Shown: piece by piece, positions 11,627 to 24,421 of the stretch
Layout of the letters: the number at the start of each line of letters is the position of its first letter
Position numbering within the stretch: position 1 is the stretch's first letter
Assembly (NCBI GenBank): GCA_009869945.1
Contig: WIXG01000167.1
Span: 1-64,000 of the forward strand
Direction of reading: 5' to 3'
Length of the DNA stretch: 64,000 bases
Origin: Mesaphorura yosii
Lineage: Eukaryota > Arthropoda > Collembola > Poduromorpha > Tullbergiidae
Notes under the pieces: model-generated
What the model was told of the DNA's origin: nothing
The model's input: only the letters and a program-made list of their open reading frames with translations
The model's database searches: none
Program-made: the position numbers and the translations under genes

Positions 11627-14600
11627 TTAATGCTTCTCTGGTACTGGAACTGTTGCTGCTGTGTGGCTCTTGGGGAAAATAGCATCGTACGGTGGTGGCA
11701 GATCATCTTTACTCGGTTTTCGAATACTTCCATGGCCGCCAGGGTCACGAACCACGATCGCTGCGTTCCCACTGAAAAATGTAATGAAAATTAATGCCTG
11801 TTGATCATTCACAGTTTAATTGTTCATTTGGGGAACTCACCTCGAATGCGTTACGGACAGCTCGAATCCTTGTGGTGGCGATGAGACGCCTGCCCCAGAA
11901 TTATTATGGTAACGACTGCTCCTGAATCCTAGCTCTTCATTATTCCGCTGCCGATGCATTCGATCAAGTCTTCGTCCAAGGCAGCAGCAAAAGAAGAGCA
12001 CGACTAACACGGCGAGAGCTCCGGATATCGCTGATATAAGGGCGATGGTAATCGGAAGGGGAACTTCGCTGTTATGAACTCCATTGGGAACGTTTGATTG
12101 CGAGTCTCCAGCTCTTGATGTCCCGGCTCCAAGACGATTTCCACCAACATTTTCGATGCTGTTCTCAGGCGATGTCGCGCTGGTGCTGGTTGATATTGAG
12201 ATAATTGGTGGCATTAAAGTTTTTCCATGGGTAAGGACGTGGTGACTATTGAATTTATTGGATGCCAGGCTGTTGTCGGACTGAGTGCGGTCGCCACTTC
12301 CACTGCCGTCAACGTTCTCGTCGAATTTTCTCACAGGAAGATTCAACATCGAGCAATCCTTCTCGTCCGCACCGAAGTCCGAGCCGCGATACCCGCAGTT
12401 TATGATTCCATCACAGAACAGGTTGGAAGGAATGCATGAGAAAGGTCTTGAGATTGAACACTGTCGAACGCGCTGCGTGAGAAGTGAAGTGCTCGTGCAT
12501 TCTGTCAACATATTCAAACAATAACCATCAGTAACTCCAGAATCAAAGGACGCATTATTAATTCTTAAATTTACCCGAATAAGTTGTGAATACGAGCTGC
12601 AGAAAAATGGGCTTCCGCGAATCTTCACCGGGACTTTCGTCAATTGAAAATGTGACTTCGATATTTCCCTTTGAATCGTAAAAGTAGCGTGGCCCAATTA
12701 AGCCGAGAGGACTATCGCTTGTGTCATGAATGTCAGCTTCGCCACAGATCGACCCCGTCTCAATTCCATCATTTTGCTCCATGGCTATGTAGTCGCGGCA
12801 AGTGTCCAGCGTTGCTGACTTCTTTCTCAAGTTCAATCCTTGCACAATCGCCATGAGGCCTTGACCCCGAGGAGCAATTACATTGAATTTGCAGTGGAAG
12901 TTCAGGAATGACGACGCCAAATGATAATCTGTCCATCGGCTAAGCTTCAAGGTTAAAGTATTGTTGGGCAGCTCTGAAAGGAGGATTTTCCACCCCGAAG
13001 CGCAGCCAATTGTGTCCAAGTACTCTGGAAAAGGAAAAAATACAGGCATCGCATGAGTTTCATGTTCATCAATTAGCAATTATATCAAACCTTGTTAGAC
13101 AAGACAATAACAGCGCACAATGCAAAAGAGAGGCACACACGCCAGCTAATCCAAAGTATTACATAAATCTTTCAAACAAGCCCATTTGCATTGTTGTCGC
13201 TGACGCTGATGCGGACAACGTAAGGCAAGTTTTATAACTTCAAAGTTTATTTCCTTTTGTTCTTGTTCTGGTTCACATGAAGTAAGAAGACTTCACCCAG
13301 TTACGCATGAGACATGATATTCTCCCGTCCGTCAGCGTCCATCCGTCCGACAGAAGCACGCGGCTACATGGGCGCACGATTGCATTGTTGTGTAACTTGG
13401 CATAAAATTACTCAACTACAACAATAAGGTGCGTGTTATCCGTGCAGTGCATGGACTAGATTTTGGCCTAGTTATCGTATGCGAGGTCCTGTGACCATGG
13501 CGTGGTGAACGCAAGCACGGGAAGTCGTCGAAATGGGTTGAATACGGATCTTATCTAACCGGATTGAGATTGTTGCTCTGATTCTGCAAATCTGTAACCG
13601 GTCTAAATTGCATTATGCGAGAAATGTGGGAGCGTCTTCAATTTATTATCGGAAATCCGCAAAAGCAATACATTGCAAACTTGATTTTGTGCCACTCAAT
13701 TTTGATGAAATTTGGAGTATATATATCACTTCTGCGACAAATAACATGACTCCAGCTTACTTGAAGAAAAAGCCTTTTCCATGGATCACGTCTTACACAT
13801 TTATCCGGGAACATTTGCCTGGGAACAATTAAATTCTCTTGAAACAATATGATCTGAAGATAATTTCTGATTTAAAATGACGATTTACAAAGTAAGCCCA
13901 AGTCTTAATTTGACACAACGCAAAACATGTGTTGCACATCGACTCTGCTTTCTCTTGGATGTGGTCCATGATATTCGGAAATATGTTACTACTGAGTATT
14001 TGCCAACCAAAACAGAGTTGTTACCAATATAACTTCATGAATCGTGAGAGCCGGTCGAGGTTTCCCGATGCTGTAAGTGCAAGACATGGTGGCTCTGTTA
14101 GCTCTCGCGAGGGCAGACGCTGAAGATCTTCACCGCATTCGCTTTCCACTCGCAGGCTTTCAGTAGACTTCATTGTGTCGGAGAAAGAACGTGTTTCCTT
14201 TCTCACTTGTGCTGCGCCTGACTTTCTTCCGTTTTTTGTTTTCACTCCTAACGTTATTTTATTTTTAGGGCGAATACTTTTAAAGTTAATCCAATATGAG
14301 TTCCTTCCCAGTAACAGCAACCCTTTTGTTTCCTTTCAGAGCTAGCTTTGGACTGACATTGCTGCTCATCACAGGTAAATAGCACACGTGAATTTTCACA
14401 ATGCAGCCTAGATTTTTACTATTATTCAATCCACAGACTGTGCGATTATATCACCAACTGCTGGCAATCCAGACGCCAAACTGCTTTATGATGAGCTTCT
14501 TGCGGACTACAACAGATTGATCAGACCGGTTGCAAATGCATCAGAGACTGTAACGGTCAAGCTGGGAATCCGACTTTCGCAACTAATGGAAGTGGTAAGA

Positions 14601-17600
14601 TAGATTCAGAATCTGTCATCAGAGCTTGTCAAGTTTTAACGTTTGGCACGGTATTTGAGAATTCATGGCATCAAAGGACCAGAAGACTTGTGAGAATTTT
14701 GAGCTAACGAGTCCAAAGCTAGTAAATGTTTTCGAATTACAAAATTAAAAGGCGCTAGGTACCGCAGATGTGTCGTTCTGAGAACAATTGCAAATTAGGT
14801 TCAAACTAACCGTTGAACTGTAATGTATTGCGTAGTTTCACGGGAAGGCGTGAGGTTTTACTATGCTAAATGTACCGCATGGCAAGAGTAATCCAATAAG
14901 ACTAAAGGAAGCATATCGGAAATTATTTTTCACATGCACAGCAAAAATACTTTTACTTTCTCTGTACACTCGTACTAGTATTTAGTAAAGCAACTGGGTT
15001 ACAGTGAAATAGTAATATGCCAAACTCTGGATTTCTCTTTCTCATGCAGAACATGAAGATGTCGATGATGGTAACAAATATTTGGGTTGAGCAGGTATAC
15101 CATACCTTGTATTATTAAGATTTTGCAGTCGTGTCACGATTTAGATCGACTTTCCGGGCTTTTAGAAATGGAATGATTACAAGTTGAAATGGGATCCAGC
15201 AGAATTTGGCGGGGTCGAGGAGCTGTATGTTCCTTCAGAACACATTTGGGTAACTGCAGCCACAAAAATTGTTGTAGGACTTTCGACACAGGTCCTCATC
15301 CTGGTCTAATAAGTATTATATCTCCATTGCAGTTACCCGACGTGGTCTTGCACAATAAGTACGTTCAATTTCATTGCAGAACGAACTCTCTTGGAACCAA
15401 ATAAGCTTAATCTCTTTTCTTTAAAAATTCAACAGCTGGGACGGAAATTACGAAGTGACGCTCATGACAAAAGCCACTGTACGCTACACGGGAGAGATTG
15501 TCTGGGTTCCACCTGCGCTTTACAAGTCGTCATGCGAAATCGACGTGGAATATTTTCCCTACGATCTTCAAAGTTGCTTGATGAAGTTTGGCAGTTGGAC
15601 GTAGGTTTCTCATAGGAGAGCATTCGCTTTCTCCAGTCCCAAATGAGGTTTGCATTACTTTGTGTCCATTTGCAGGTACGACGGCTATCAAGTGAGACGA
15701 GTACTTTCTCTGTTCCCCCAATTGCTTTTGCACTATGTTCCTGATGATTAAATTCAATGTTTCATGACTTCAGGTTGACTTGCAGCATACGCAGGCTACG
15801 CCCGGCACCAATTTGGTAAATCTTGGAGTTGATTTGAAAGATTTCTATCCTTCCGTGGAATGGGATATTCTTGACGCTCCGGCCCGACGGAATGAAGAGT
15901 ACTATCCCTGTTGCGTTGAGCCCATGGTTGACATCACGTTCAATCTGACGATGCGGAGGAAGACGTTGTTTTACACTGTGAATCTCATAATACCCTGCGT
16001 TGGAATCTCATTTCTTACGGTCCTTGTATTTTATCTACCCTCGGACTCGGGCGAGAAAGTCACACTCTGTATGTCCATTCTTCTATCGTTGACCGTGTTT
16101 CTGCTTCTCCTCGCTGAAATCATTCCTCCGACATCGCTGGCTGTGCCATTATTGGGGAAGTATCTGCTCTTTACTATGGTGGTGGTCACGCTCTCGATTA
16201 GTGTAACAGTCGTCATACTGAACGTGCATTTCAGGTGAACGGTTTAGTTTAGCATTCTACATTCGTACAAGTTACTGTAACGTTCCTTTTTCATTCTTAG
16301 AAAAATTGCAATGCGTATGTTTAAGATTCCGTTCACAGCTGGTTCCAATCATGGCTCTCTCTACCTCACATCTTTCTAATAATTCTCATGGTTTTCTGAC
16401 AGATCTCCCTCGACGCATAAGATGCCAGAGTGGGTAAAGAAAGTGTTCATGGAAGTGATGCCAAAAATTCTTTGCATTGAACGACCAGAATATCATCCTC
16501 GCTACGCTTATGAAGGAACAGCAGACTTTGGATCACCGTTGGAGCCTGATGGCTTAACTTTCGGAATGTGAGTCGAAGCGAATGTGCACAATTGCGCCGC
16601 CTGCAACCACACCTTAATAATATTTCAGGGACTTCACCAGCGATTTGTTTGCTGACGAAGGAAGTCCGCACACTGAGGAAAGCAGTGTCGATCATTCAAG
16701 AAGATTCAAGGCGTTTTCTGATGAACAGGAAACTCTTGGAGGTAAAGACAGCAATAATGATAGACGGTGTTAAGTGAGTCCCTGTTTTCGGGTTACAGAA
16801 CTAGGTGAGCAGGCAACAGGATCGGAGGATCGCACGTACAGTCTGGAAATCATGACTGCCCTGCAAGATGTTCAGTTAGTTGCACAGCACTTAAAGGACG
16901 AAGATAGAGATAACGAAGTGAGCATTTTCGTTCTCCTTATCCGAGAAAGTTATAAGCATAAACAACGCTTTGAACTTGCTTGCGTTTTTGCAGGTTGTTG
17001 AAGACTGGAAATACGTCGCAATGGTTTTGGACAGATTCTTTCTGTTCGTATTCCTACTAACTTGCATAATGGGCGCATCTTTGATCATTGGCCAAGCACC
17101 GAGTTTATACGATAACAGGCCCGCGCTGGATGCAACACTTTCATCCTTTCAGAAAAAAAATCCTCCCATTTTGATAGGGTAAAAGAGAAGGCGCCAGCGT
17201 CAGCACTAATGTCACGCAGGAGAGAAAATCTAACTGAAAAACGTCACGCCGCCGTCATTTTTCAATAGTACAAAAAGTACACATGCAGGTAGAATCAAAT
17301 TAGGCCGGTTGAGGTTTGTCAACAATGCCAGCATATATCAAAACTGACCTTGCAAATGCAATGTTGTCTGAATTTAGAATGTGAGTTAGTTTTGCGACAA
17401 AAAGCATGAATCAAGCTTACAAGAGTAAAATGATGTGTCCTATGCTCTTCATCATGAGTGTAGTATATTCAATGGACGAATAAACCATATGCTTTTATAA
17501 GTCCTAAAATTAATACCAAGCGAACAAGCTACACATTTTGATTGCTCATTTGCTTCTTGTTTTTGAAATTCTAATGTGGCCTGGCTCCTGCCTGCTGTAA

Positions 17601-19971
17601 ATGCTACATTAGAGCGCGTGTCTTTGCCCAGACTCTGGCAAATGAGTCCGGGACCTTATATAAACGGTTGCAGGTAAATCGAAAGGCAAAATGACTAATT
17701 ATGGTACTTCATTGGCTCGGCTTGAAGAGGTCGTTAAGAATGTTAACCTTAGACACACGTATATGCGACGGCGACAATTTGTCCAACAATTGAACAATTG
17801 AAGCAATCTCATCTTTGTGTAGAGGTGAATGACACTCATTTAGCCTGCGTTTATGATCCACTTATTTCGCATCCGATAAGGAAATCCAGAGAAATCGAAT
17901 CATTTATCTGGTTCGTACGGGCGTGTAATATAGAATGTCAATTGCGAATGCAAATGAGGATGCCCCAACTCCGGCCATGGCAATTCTCGTATTGTTACTT
18001 CTGTTTGCGTTGCACGAACTCTTTTTCTTTCTCCCAATATTAAACACACGGACGCTGATTGTGTGGCTAAAAGTGGAACAAATTCTCTTTCATTGCAGCA
18101 TTACAATTGCGTTGGACGTCGTTCGCTCGTCTTTTTCGTCGCTAACATTGGCTATGGCGTTACCGTTTAATAAAGTAATAGCAAAGAAAGCGAAATGCTG
18201 TTACTGCTACCACGAAAATGAGGACCACTAAAACGGTTATGGTAATGGCAACCTGAAAAGAGGTCTGCAACTTCCAAATCTGAACACCACAGCTTAACAT
18301 CAGCTTAACAGCTGCCTTAGCGGCAAAGATTAATTGCCGCATGTTGAAAGCGAAATGTATATGCAAAATACTTGCATGTGTCTATTCTTTTTATTGCCTT
18401 TTTCAGTCTTTTCTGCACATGCACATGTTTTTGTTTACATGATACTCGAGACACACTGAGCCACTGAGCCTGAGACGGCCGCAAGTGGAGAACAAGTGTG
18501 TCTTTAGCCTTGTGCCTTGCGGTCTTGTTTCATCGCTCTGTTTTCGCCTTCGTCTTTGTCGCCGTCACGCAATGTGACAAACAATCGACAGATTCACGTG
18601 TGACAATTACATGCAAATCATGGCAAAAAATACACTACTCTTGGCTCTGAGAACAGTAGAAAGTGTCAAATTTGTAACAATGACTTTGAGAGCGAAGCGG
18701 AAAATTTGTTTTGAATCTGGCGTGTGTTTGTGCGGAACGAACGTGCTATATTGAAATTGAAATTGTGTTCGGCAATTGCATTGAAATCTGATCCCAAGGC
18801 AGAAGACGTCCCCCAGCATTTCAGGACATTTGGCGTTGGGCCCAACATCACAAAATTACTTGAGATTTCAGCTTTTGAATTAGAGATAAAATTAGGCAGG
18901 TTTCGTGACGGCCGTAATTGTGAAGCCAGAACTCTCGTTTAACCCAATTTAGCCTAGAGTTTGCATCACGCACTCAATAATGAATCATCATCACCATTAA
19001 GCAGCGCTTATACTACCTTTTCTCCCTTAAACTTTCATTCGTCCGAATGATCTGATTACGGTTTGCGAATTTATAATTTATGACTTGAGCTTGAATAAAT
19101 CAGCACAGGATTGACATGAGAGGGTGCTTAAAAGCGAGGGCATCGTGGAAGATGCGTTTCTTTCTTCAGTATTTGGGTGTGCATTAATTTTTCATTACCA
19201 ACGAGCTTCGTGCGTCGCTTGGCTACTAGCGTGCTTATAATTTCATAAAGTAAATAAATGTGATTCATCTTCATCGTTCATCCTCGATTCAGACAATGAA
19301 GAGGCTCATGTCCTGTTCCTATTTGTCATTGTTGCGTAGAGACCATCCTCTGTCCATGCACGATGCGTTTTCTTTAACCTTCTTTCGCCTGTATGTGCAC
19401 GCAGTGCTCATGAACCTTCTTCGTTTACTTGGAGAGACAGCGAGTGCGAGTGCGATCTGCGAACCGCATAAGAATGTTCAACAATGTTAAATTGCGCATG
19501 GCCATGACTCTCGGCAAGTAGGCAGGCAGATGAAATCTCTGACCTGCATTTCTTGCATCGCGTCTTGTGCTCGCGCCCCGTGTTAATGTTAATAACACCT
19601 TTCCCTTTTTCAACTTCAACGAGCTCGAGCGTCGAGCATCGTTGTATTAATTCAATTTAGTGCATGCAACAAGTGAATTCTTGCAGGCAAATCTAAGAGT
19701 AAGGCTACTCGAACCAAGTAGCTGTAGCCTTGAACTTTTGAAATGGCCAACAAATATTTTATTAGCCTGTCACCACTGATGCGACGCCGCGACAGTGAAT
19801 GGCGAATGACCAGTGTCACTTACGTTCGTTTGCATGCGAAGCTCCATTTGCAGACAAAATTAGCACAAACAGAAATGTGCCAAAGATGAGGGCGAATGAT
19901 TGCCTGATCTTTTGATACTTGCTTCTTGTCGGTGTCAATAAGTCAAGGCAGGAGTTTTGCGTTGGATTCAT
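11627..19971 (-). CDS. CUB-LDLa transmembrane protein, paralog B
   Basis: Proposed exons are 19971-19824, 13024-12575, 12501-11841 and 11771-11627 (467 aa in one frame). Exon 1 gives about 27 polar residues, then a signal-anchor ([21 protein letters not shown]), and ends GAA C|GTAAGT. Joined to exon 2 this makes Glu-Gln-Tyr, the same junction as in paralog A. The CUB-like part has GCASGW, FHCKFNV and CRDYI...ICGE. The LDLa repeat reads [14 protein letters not shown]...GADEKDC. A Ser/Thr/Asn-rich stalk, a membrane segment ([21 protein letters not shown]), CCC, and the tail motif LPPPYDAIF follow. Here the motif is a canonical PPxY. Exons 2-4 are firm. Exon 1 is inferred, and if it is correct the nicotinic receptor gene on the other strand is nested in intron 1. 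A second possible acceptor for exon 3 (12467-12468 side) was rejected because it makes the intron only about 40 nt. Confidence 0.72.
13025..14295. other. Intron 1 of paralog B / 5' flank of nicotinic receptor
   Basis: No convincing exon. A minus-strand hydrophobic stretch at about 13090-13160 lacks its own ATG. A TATATAT run lies near 13718. The 5' UTR and promoter of the receptor gene must lie near the right end. Confidence 0.4.
14296..17182 (+). CDS. Nicotinic acetylcholine receptor alpha subunit
   Basis: Cys-loop ligand-gated cation channel subunit of cholinergic synapses. Twelve exons (14296-14374, 14437-14594, 15050-15094, 15166-15249, 15333-15358, 15436-15600, 15676-15691, 15774-16234, 16403-16567, 16629-16741, 16799-16917, 16994-17182) give 539 aa in one frame. 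The order is a hydrophobic leader, [22 protein letters not shown]-type loop ([17 protein letters not shown]), and a Cys-loop with 13 residues between its cysteines (about 164 and 178). Next come the vicinal cysteines YYPCC (about 237-238), which mark an alpha subunit, then M1-M3 with [20 protein letters not shown] in M2, a cytoplasmic loop, and M4 ([19 protein letters not shown]). It resembles the insect alpha1/alpha2-like group ([23 protein letters not shown]). The TTTCCTTTCAG inside exon 1 could instead be an acceptor, so the first residues are uncertain. Confidence 0.95.
17183..19823. other. 3' flank of nicotinic receptor within presumed intron 1 of paralog B
   Basis: About 2.6 kb with no recognised exon. 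A TATATAAA box at 17657-17664 (+) precedes only a 36-codon frame. A minus-strand open frame at 18160-18366 carries one hydrophobic segment but has no supported splice sites. Confidence 0.4.
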
Positions 19972-22500
19972 TTTAAAATTCACCTTCGTACTTCTTCACT
20001 GTTTGCTGTTAACTGTTCACTGATCACAGGTTCAGATGCTAATGGGCCTGGGACTTGATCTAACGCTGGCTCAAGTTGTTCTTGTAGAGTGCTGAAGTAC
20101 GAGACGCGTTTCGCACAAATTTTGAGACAAAGGAGCAAAAACTGAACACAGCACGTACGATTTATGAGTTCTCAACTTTTTACGATCGGCAAACTTAAAT
20201 CACAACTGCTGCCTTCAACTAAAAAACGAAAGTTACACCTTCCGTTATGGAGTACTTAAAATATTATGGACATAAATTAACTTCGACTGCAGCCAGACGA
20301 GTATGAAACGTACGTGATCTTTTTGCTGTTCTATGTTCTTTGTCGCAATTCTCGCTGCTCACGTTCACGGTATGAGCTACAAATGTGATCTCGTTCCTCA
20401 CAACGCGAGTTCCTGCTCTCGGGTCTTTTCCATCGCACTCGCAACGGATCGGAACGGTACTTTTTGGTTTGGTTCAAAATATTTATTTTAAACCCAACAA
20501 TGCAATGCCATGCGTGTGCGAGCACGGTACGAATTACGGATGAGACGAGTACGACTGCGGCGGTGGTGAGTCGAGGAGCTTCAGGAGAAACTGAAAGAAG
20601 TTGAAAGTAAGTACAGGCATGGACGAACGCTGATGAACAAAGCAGAGACGTGAAGCCAACTGCATGAGAACCTAATTGTTGAAGAGTGGGTGGTTGCTTT
20701 GAATGCTTTGTTGTGAAGCAGAGATTCATTGCAGTGCTTTGTGTGCGTGCAATACAGAGAAGATCCTCTTCTTACCCCTGGCACTGGCTTGCTTCACGTC
20801 GAATGTCACATTCTTGTACCTAAGCAGACCACGAGAACTCGAACGGCTCGATCCTCTGCGCTGCGCGTTGTGCATTGTTGATTGTTGTTGTTCAGCGTAC
20901 AGCAGCTACCATCAGCAGAAGATCAACGACTTGAGCATCATCATCAGCTACTGAATGGTACACTTTTCTGTTGAGTGGCTTGGCGACAAAGTCCGTTACC
21001 TTACCTTCCTGTTATCCTGTTTCAATATAGGTTGAGCCGGTATTTTATGATTCTATGTTATTAGGCTTAATTCTGTATAAATTAACGCTCCCGTGCTTTC
21101 CGTCTACCACCGCATTTTGCACCGACTACGACTGGGACTCGACCTCGAGAAATTTCCTACAAATCGTGTTTACAGAATTAACGGGCATGAGCACCAGGCA
21201 TAATTCGGCGTGAATGGTGAATTTGGGCAACTGTGCGCGCTTTGCAGTTTAGTGGGGATGGGGTGCGAACAGCAATAGTAAAATGTTTAGCAAGTCATTT
21301 CCTTTCCTACTCTTTAACTGGTTCATTCTTGCTTTCCGTGCCCGTAACATTTGTGTATGGAACCCGGATGCTTGGCTCGGACTGTCGAACCTTTTTTCTT
21401 TGTTATCCAGACAAGGAACAACTCTGAGCTAATGAACTCTGGTGAGGGTTGATGGTTCTTGTTCTTGCTCTTGTAAATTACCATTTGAAGGTGAGATTCT
21501 ATGCCATACTGCAATGCCCCGGATTTTCACAGAATTGACAGAATGTAGTTTTGGCATACTCTTTGTTGCAGTTGCAGGAGAAGGCGTAGAGAGAATTACA
21601 ATACGTGTAAAATTAAGCATATGCATGATGAACCAGGTGACACGTCATGATGGGACGATTTGGAAAATTCCATTTTCTGACGTTTGGTAGGTAGGCCGTT
21701 GGTACTTCATGAGGCTGCTGGCTTGTGTTTACTTACGTTTCTCACTTCCTTTAATCGGATCCTATATTTAGATTACAAACTATGTGTGAAATTCAATGAA
21801 ATTCTACAGACTACATTCGAATTATTTAGAGCTGAGGTTGAGGTACCAAGTCGCGAGCTCCGATGACGCATAATCATACAGGAGGCAAGTCGAAAAGGCG
21901 CAAAGAAAATGCCGAACTTCCAGGAGAAAATCTTTTATAGTTCACGAAAAACAAAACAGTTTATTGAACATTCAGAATGCCAAAATCCATAATTATAATG
22001 CTAAAACTAAAGTGAACTAAGCAATTGACGCATGTAGTCATTTATTTACAAGAATCAAGACGAGAAGGATACATGGACGGGCACAGAACAAGAACAAGAA
22101 AGTGGAAGAACACGAAATTGGTCATTGGTCCCTTGCTTTCAGTAACAATAATTATGCGTAGCGTAATATCAACAAACACAAAACAAAGAGGCTTTAATAT
22201 TAACTCGTGTTTTAAAATTGGCATTAACATAAGCTTCTCCTTCAAATCAGAAAAATAATGTGTGGTTAAGCCCATTTTACATGGCTAAAACTTTCGACGT
22301 CTGAGGGTTGACAGAAATTGCAAGAACACAACTAATTAGAATGGAATAACTATTTAGTCAGGCCTTGACTTGAACACATATCTCAGAAGATATCTTACTG
22401 TTAACAAAAATATCACAATCAATCAAAATGACGAAACTCCCGTGGAAAGCTAAATTACTACCCCTCGAGTTTACTCAGTTAATCATAACCGAGCTCCCAC
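19972..22500. other. Intergenic between paralogs B and C
   Basis: Holds the promoter side of paralog B (if exon 1 at 19971 is right) and the 3' flank of paralog C. No coding exon or repeat was recognised. Confidence 0.4.
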
Positions 22501-24421
22501 TTAACTGGAACCTCTTTTTGAGTTATTATTCTCATTGCTGGTTTTGCTAGCGGTGGCAATGCCGTTGACAAATAGCGAGTCGTACGATGGAAGGGCGTCG
22601 TCAATGTATTTAGGTGCTGGATCCTGAACTTCAGCGCGGACATAATCGTCAATATTGAAATCAGTATTTGCTGGGTCATCGTGCTCAGAGTCGGGTCGGA
22701 CACCGCGGCGATCACGTGAATTGTTTCGTAGCTCTTCCTCCTCAATCATTTCGATCAGTTGTCGGGCAAAGGAATTGGACTCTGCTGAAAATGGCCTGAG
22801 AATTCAATACACGGGTTGATTTGCCATCATTATTTACAGATTTTCACAAAGGATCAACGATTGCATTAGAATAATCAAGTCAACGTCTCACCGGTCGCTG
22901 CTCGGCGACTCGCAATTTGAGTCACGATTGTGTGCGTACACCGGTCTTGTTGAATGAACCTTCGCGAGGAACGAGCACACGCCAAAGACAAGTATCACAA
23001 CAGCTGCAAAAATTATGACTGTCCCAAACGGTGAAGTGGGACTGTACCAGGGTGTCCGAACGCTCTCTTCTCCGAATGTTACTCTTGTTCTGCTTCCGTC
23101 GATAGTCCCGAAAATGACGTTGGCCGTCGAAGACGGCGGCGGCTTTGTTGTTGTCTCTAACCCAGAACTAAAACTCCATGGAGGAATAATTGGCTTCCAC
23201 CAAGGTCTTTTTGTTGTGGGCTTTGCGGTTGTCCCATCCAAGACGTAAGGAGTCGCGGTGGTAGTGGGATCATGAACGGTGGAAGCTTTTGTTGGAAATA
23301 GTGGAGCAAATGCAATTGCACTGCTAATAGTTTTGCAATCAGTCTCATCTACGCCGACAATTACAGTCTCGTTTCCATTGCGGTCTTCTCCGTGTATGCA
23401 ATTTTGATTTCCATCGCAAAATAAATTAGCTCGGATGCAGAATGGTGACGCATTTGCATCATCGTCCGGCTGCTGTCGTACTGGTGTGGTCACAGGATTG
23501 CACTCTTTGTACAAATTCCTCCTTGTGGCTTCCATAAAGTTTGAGCAAACTATTGAAACAAAGCCATAAAATTTTAGAATCAATAAAGTACAAACTAATT
23601 TGATCCAGTTCATACCACTGGAATACCGACCGACACAGATTGAGCTAAACTTACCTACATAAGACGTTACAATTAAACTAGGTTTGAGTGAATGCCCTTC
23701 ATTTGGATTTGCCGTTGGTACCCGTACTACAGTTACTTCTTGATTAGCTTCATTAGCATAATATTGCACTCCTTTGAAGTAACTACGGATATAATGCTGG
23801 TCATAACTGGTGAACAAGTACGCACAGCTTTGTATCAGCACAGGAGCGTCATCGGCGCTGGCACCAGCCGTTAAATTCTACGGGACGATTAAAGCCAGAC
23901 ATAATTAGGCGTTGAAAGACATTTCATTTTATTTGAATGACGACTTACCAAAATTGTTAAATAGTTTAAGCATGGCGTTTCCCCATTAATAATTGCACTT
24001 TTAATTTCTGGAGTCATATATCGATAAGCTTGCTGTAATGACTTGGATTGAGATTCGTAGCTGTCTCGTGGGTATTGCACAGTAATGAGAATTCCATGAT
24101 CCACTGGCGGTACAAAAGTGACGGTCACATTCTTAGCTGCGTTTGGGTCTTTTGATATGGTTCCTACGTCCAACCTCATTGAGTAATTTGGGTAGTCTTG
24201 TAGTCTTATTATTAGATCGCTAGCATCGTAGCTGCGATACTGTGATGTGCCTCTATTTCCGCCTGAAATTTTCAAATTCTAAATCGTCGCACTAGTCCTT
24301 GTACAAAATCTATAAAAACAGTCATACCAGTGTCCGACGTCTGCTGGCTTTCACTGCTTGTAATAGTGAGAAGGCTTGATAACACAAAGTGTGTGATAAA
24401 GAAAAGAATTGGGCGGGACAT
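22501..24421 (-). CDS. CUB-LDLa transmembrane protein, paralog C
   Basis: Five exons (24421-24328, 24262-23949, 23877-23655, 23549-22892, 22795-22501) give 527 aa in one frame. A clear signal peptide starts the protein (MSRPILFFITHFVLSSLLT). The CUB-like part keeps the second cysteine pair (PCLNYL ... QSCAY) but has lost the first. The LDLa repeat follows: FCIRANLFCDGNQNC, a longer Gly/Asn insert, then GVDETDC. Next comes a Thr/Pro-rich stalk (TTTATPYV, TTAKPTTKRPWWKP), typical of O-glycosylated stems. The membrane segment is FGTVIIFAAVVILVFGVCSF. The tail is acidic, with LPSYDSLF at residues roughly 505-512, followed by an Asn/Ser-rich end. Intron phases match those of the other paralogs. 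It is complete, with the most compact locus of the transmembrane members. Function is unknown. Confidence 0.85.

Noticed and set aside
12227..12524. Plus-strand open frames opposite paralog B
   Set aside because: They are antisense shadows of the LDLa and stalk coding region.
13085..13165. Minus-strand hydrophobic stretch considered as signal peptide of paralog B
   Set aside because: It follows a stop codon with no ATG, and its donor (GTTTGA) is weak.
14021..14320. Minus-strand open frame just upstream of the nicotinic receptor, considered as a first exon of paralog B
   Set aside because: It has no membrane segment or good phase-1 donor; the exon at 19971-19824 fits better.
17657..17790. 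TATATAAA box with a 36-codon frame
   Set aside because: No initiator at the right spacing and the frame is too short to support.
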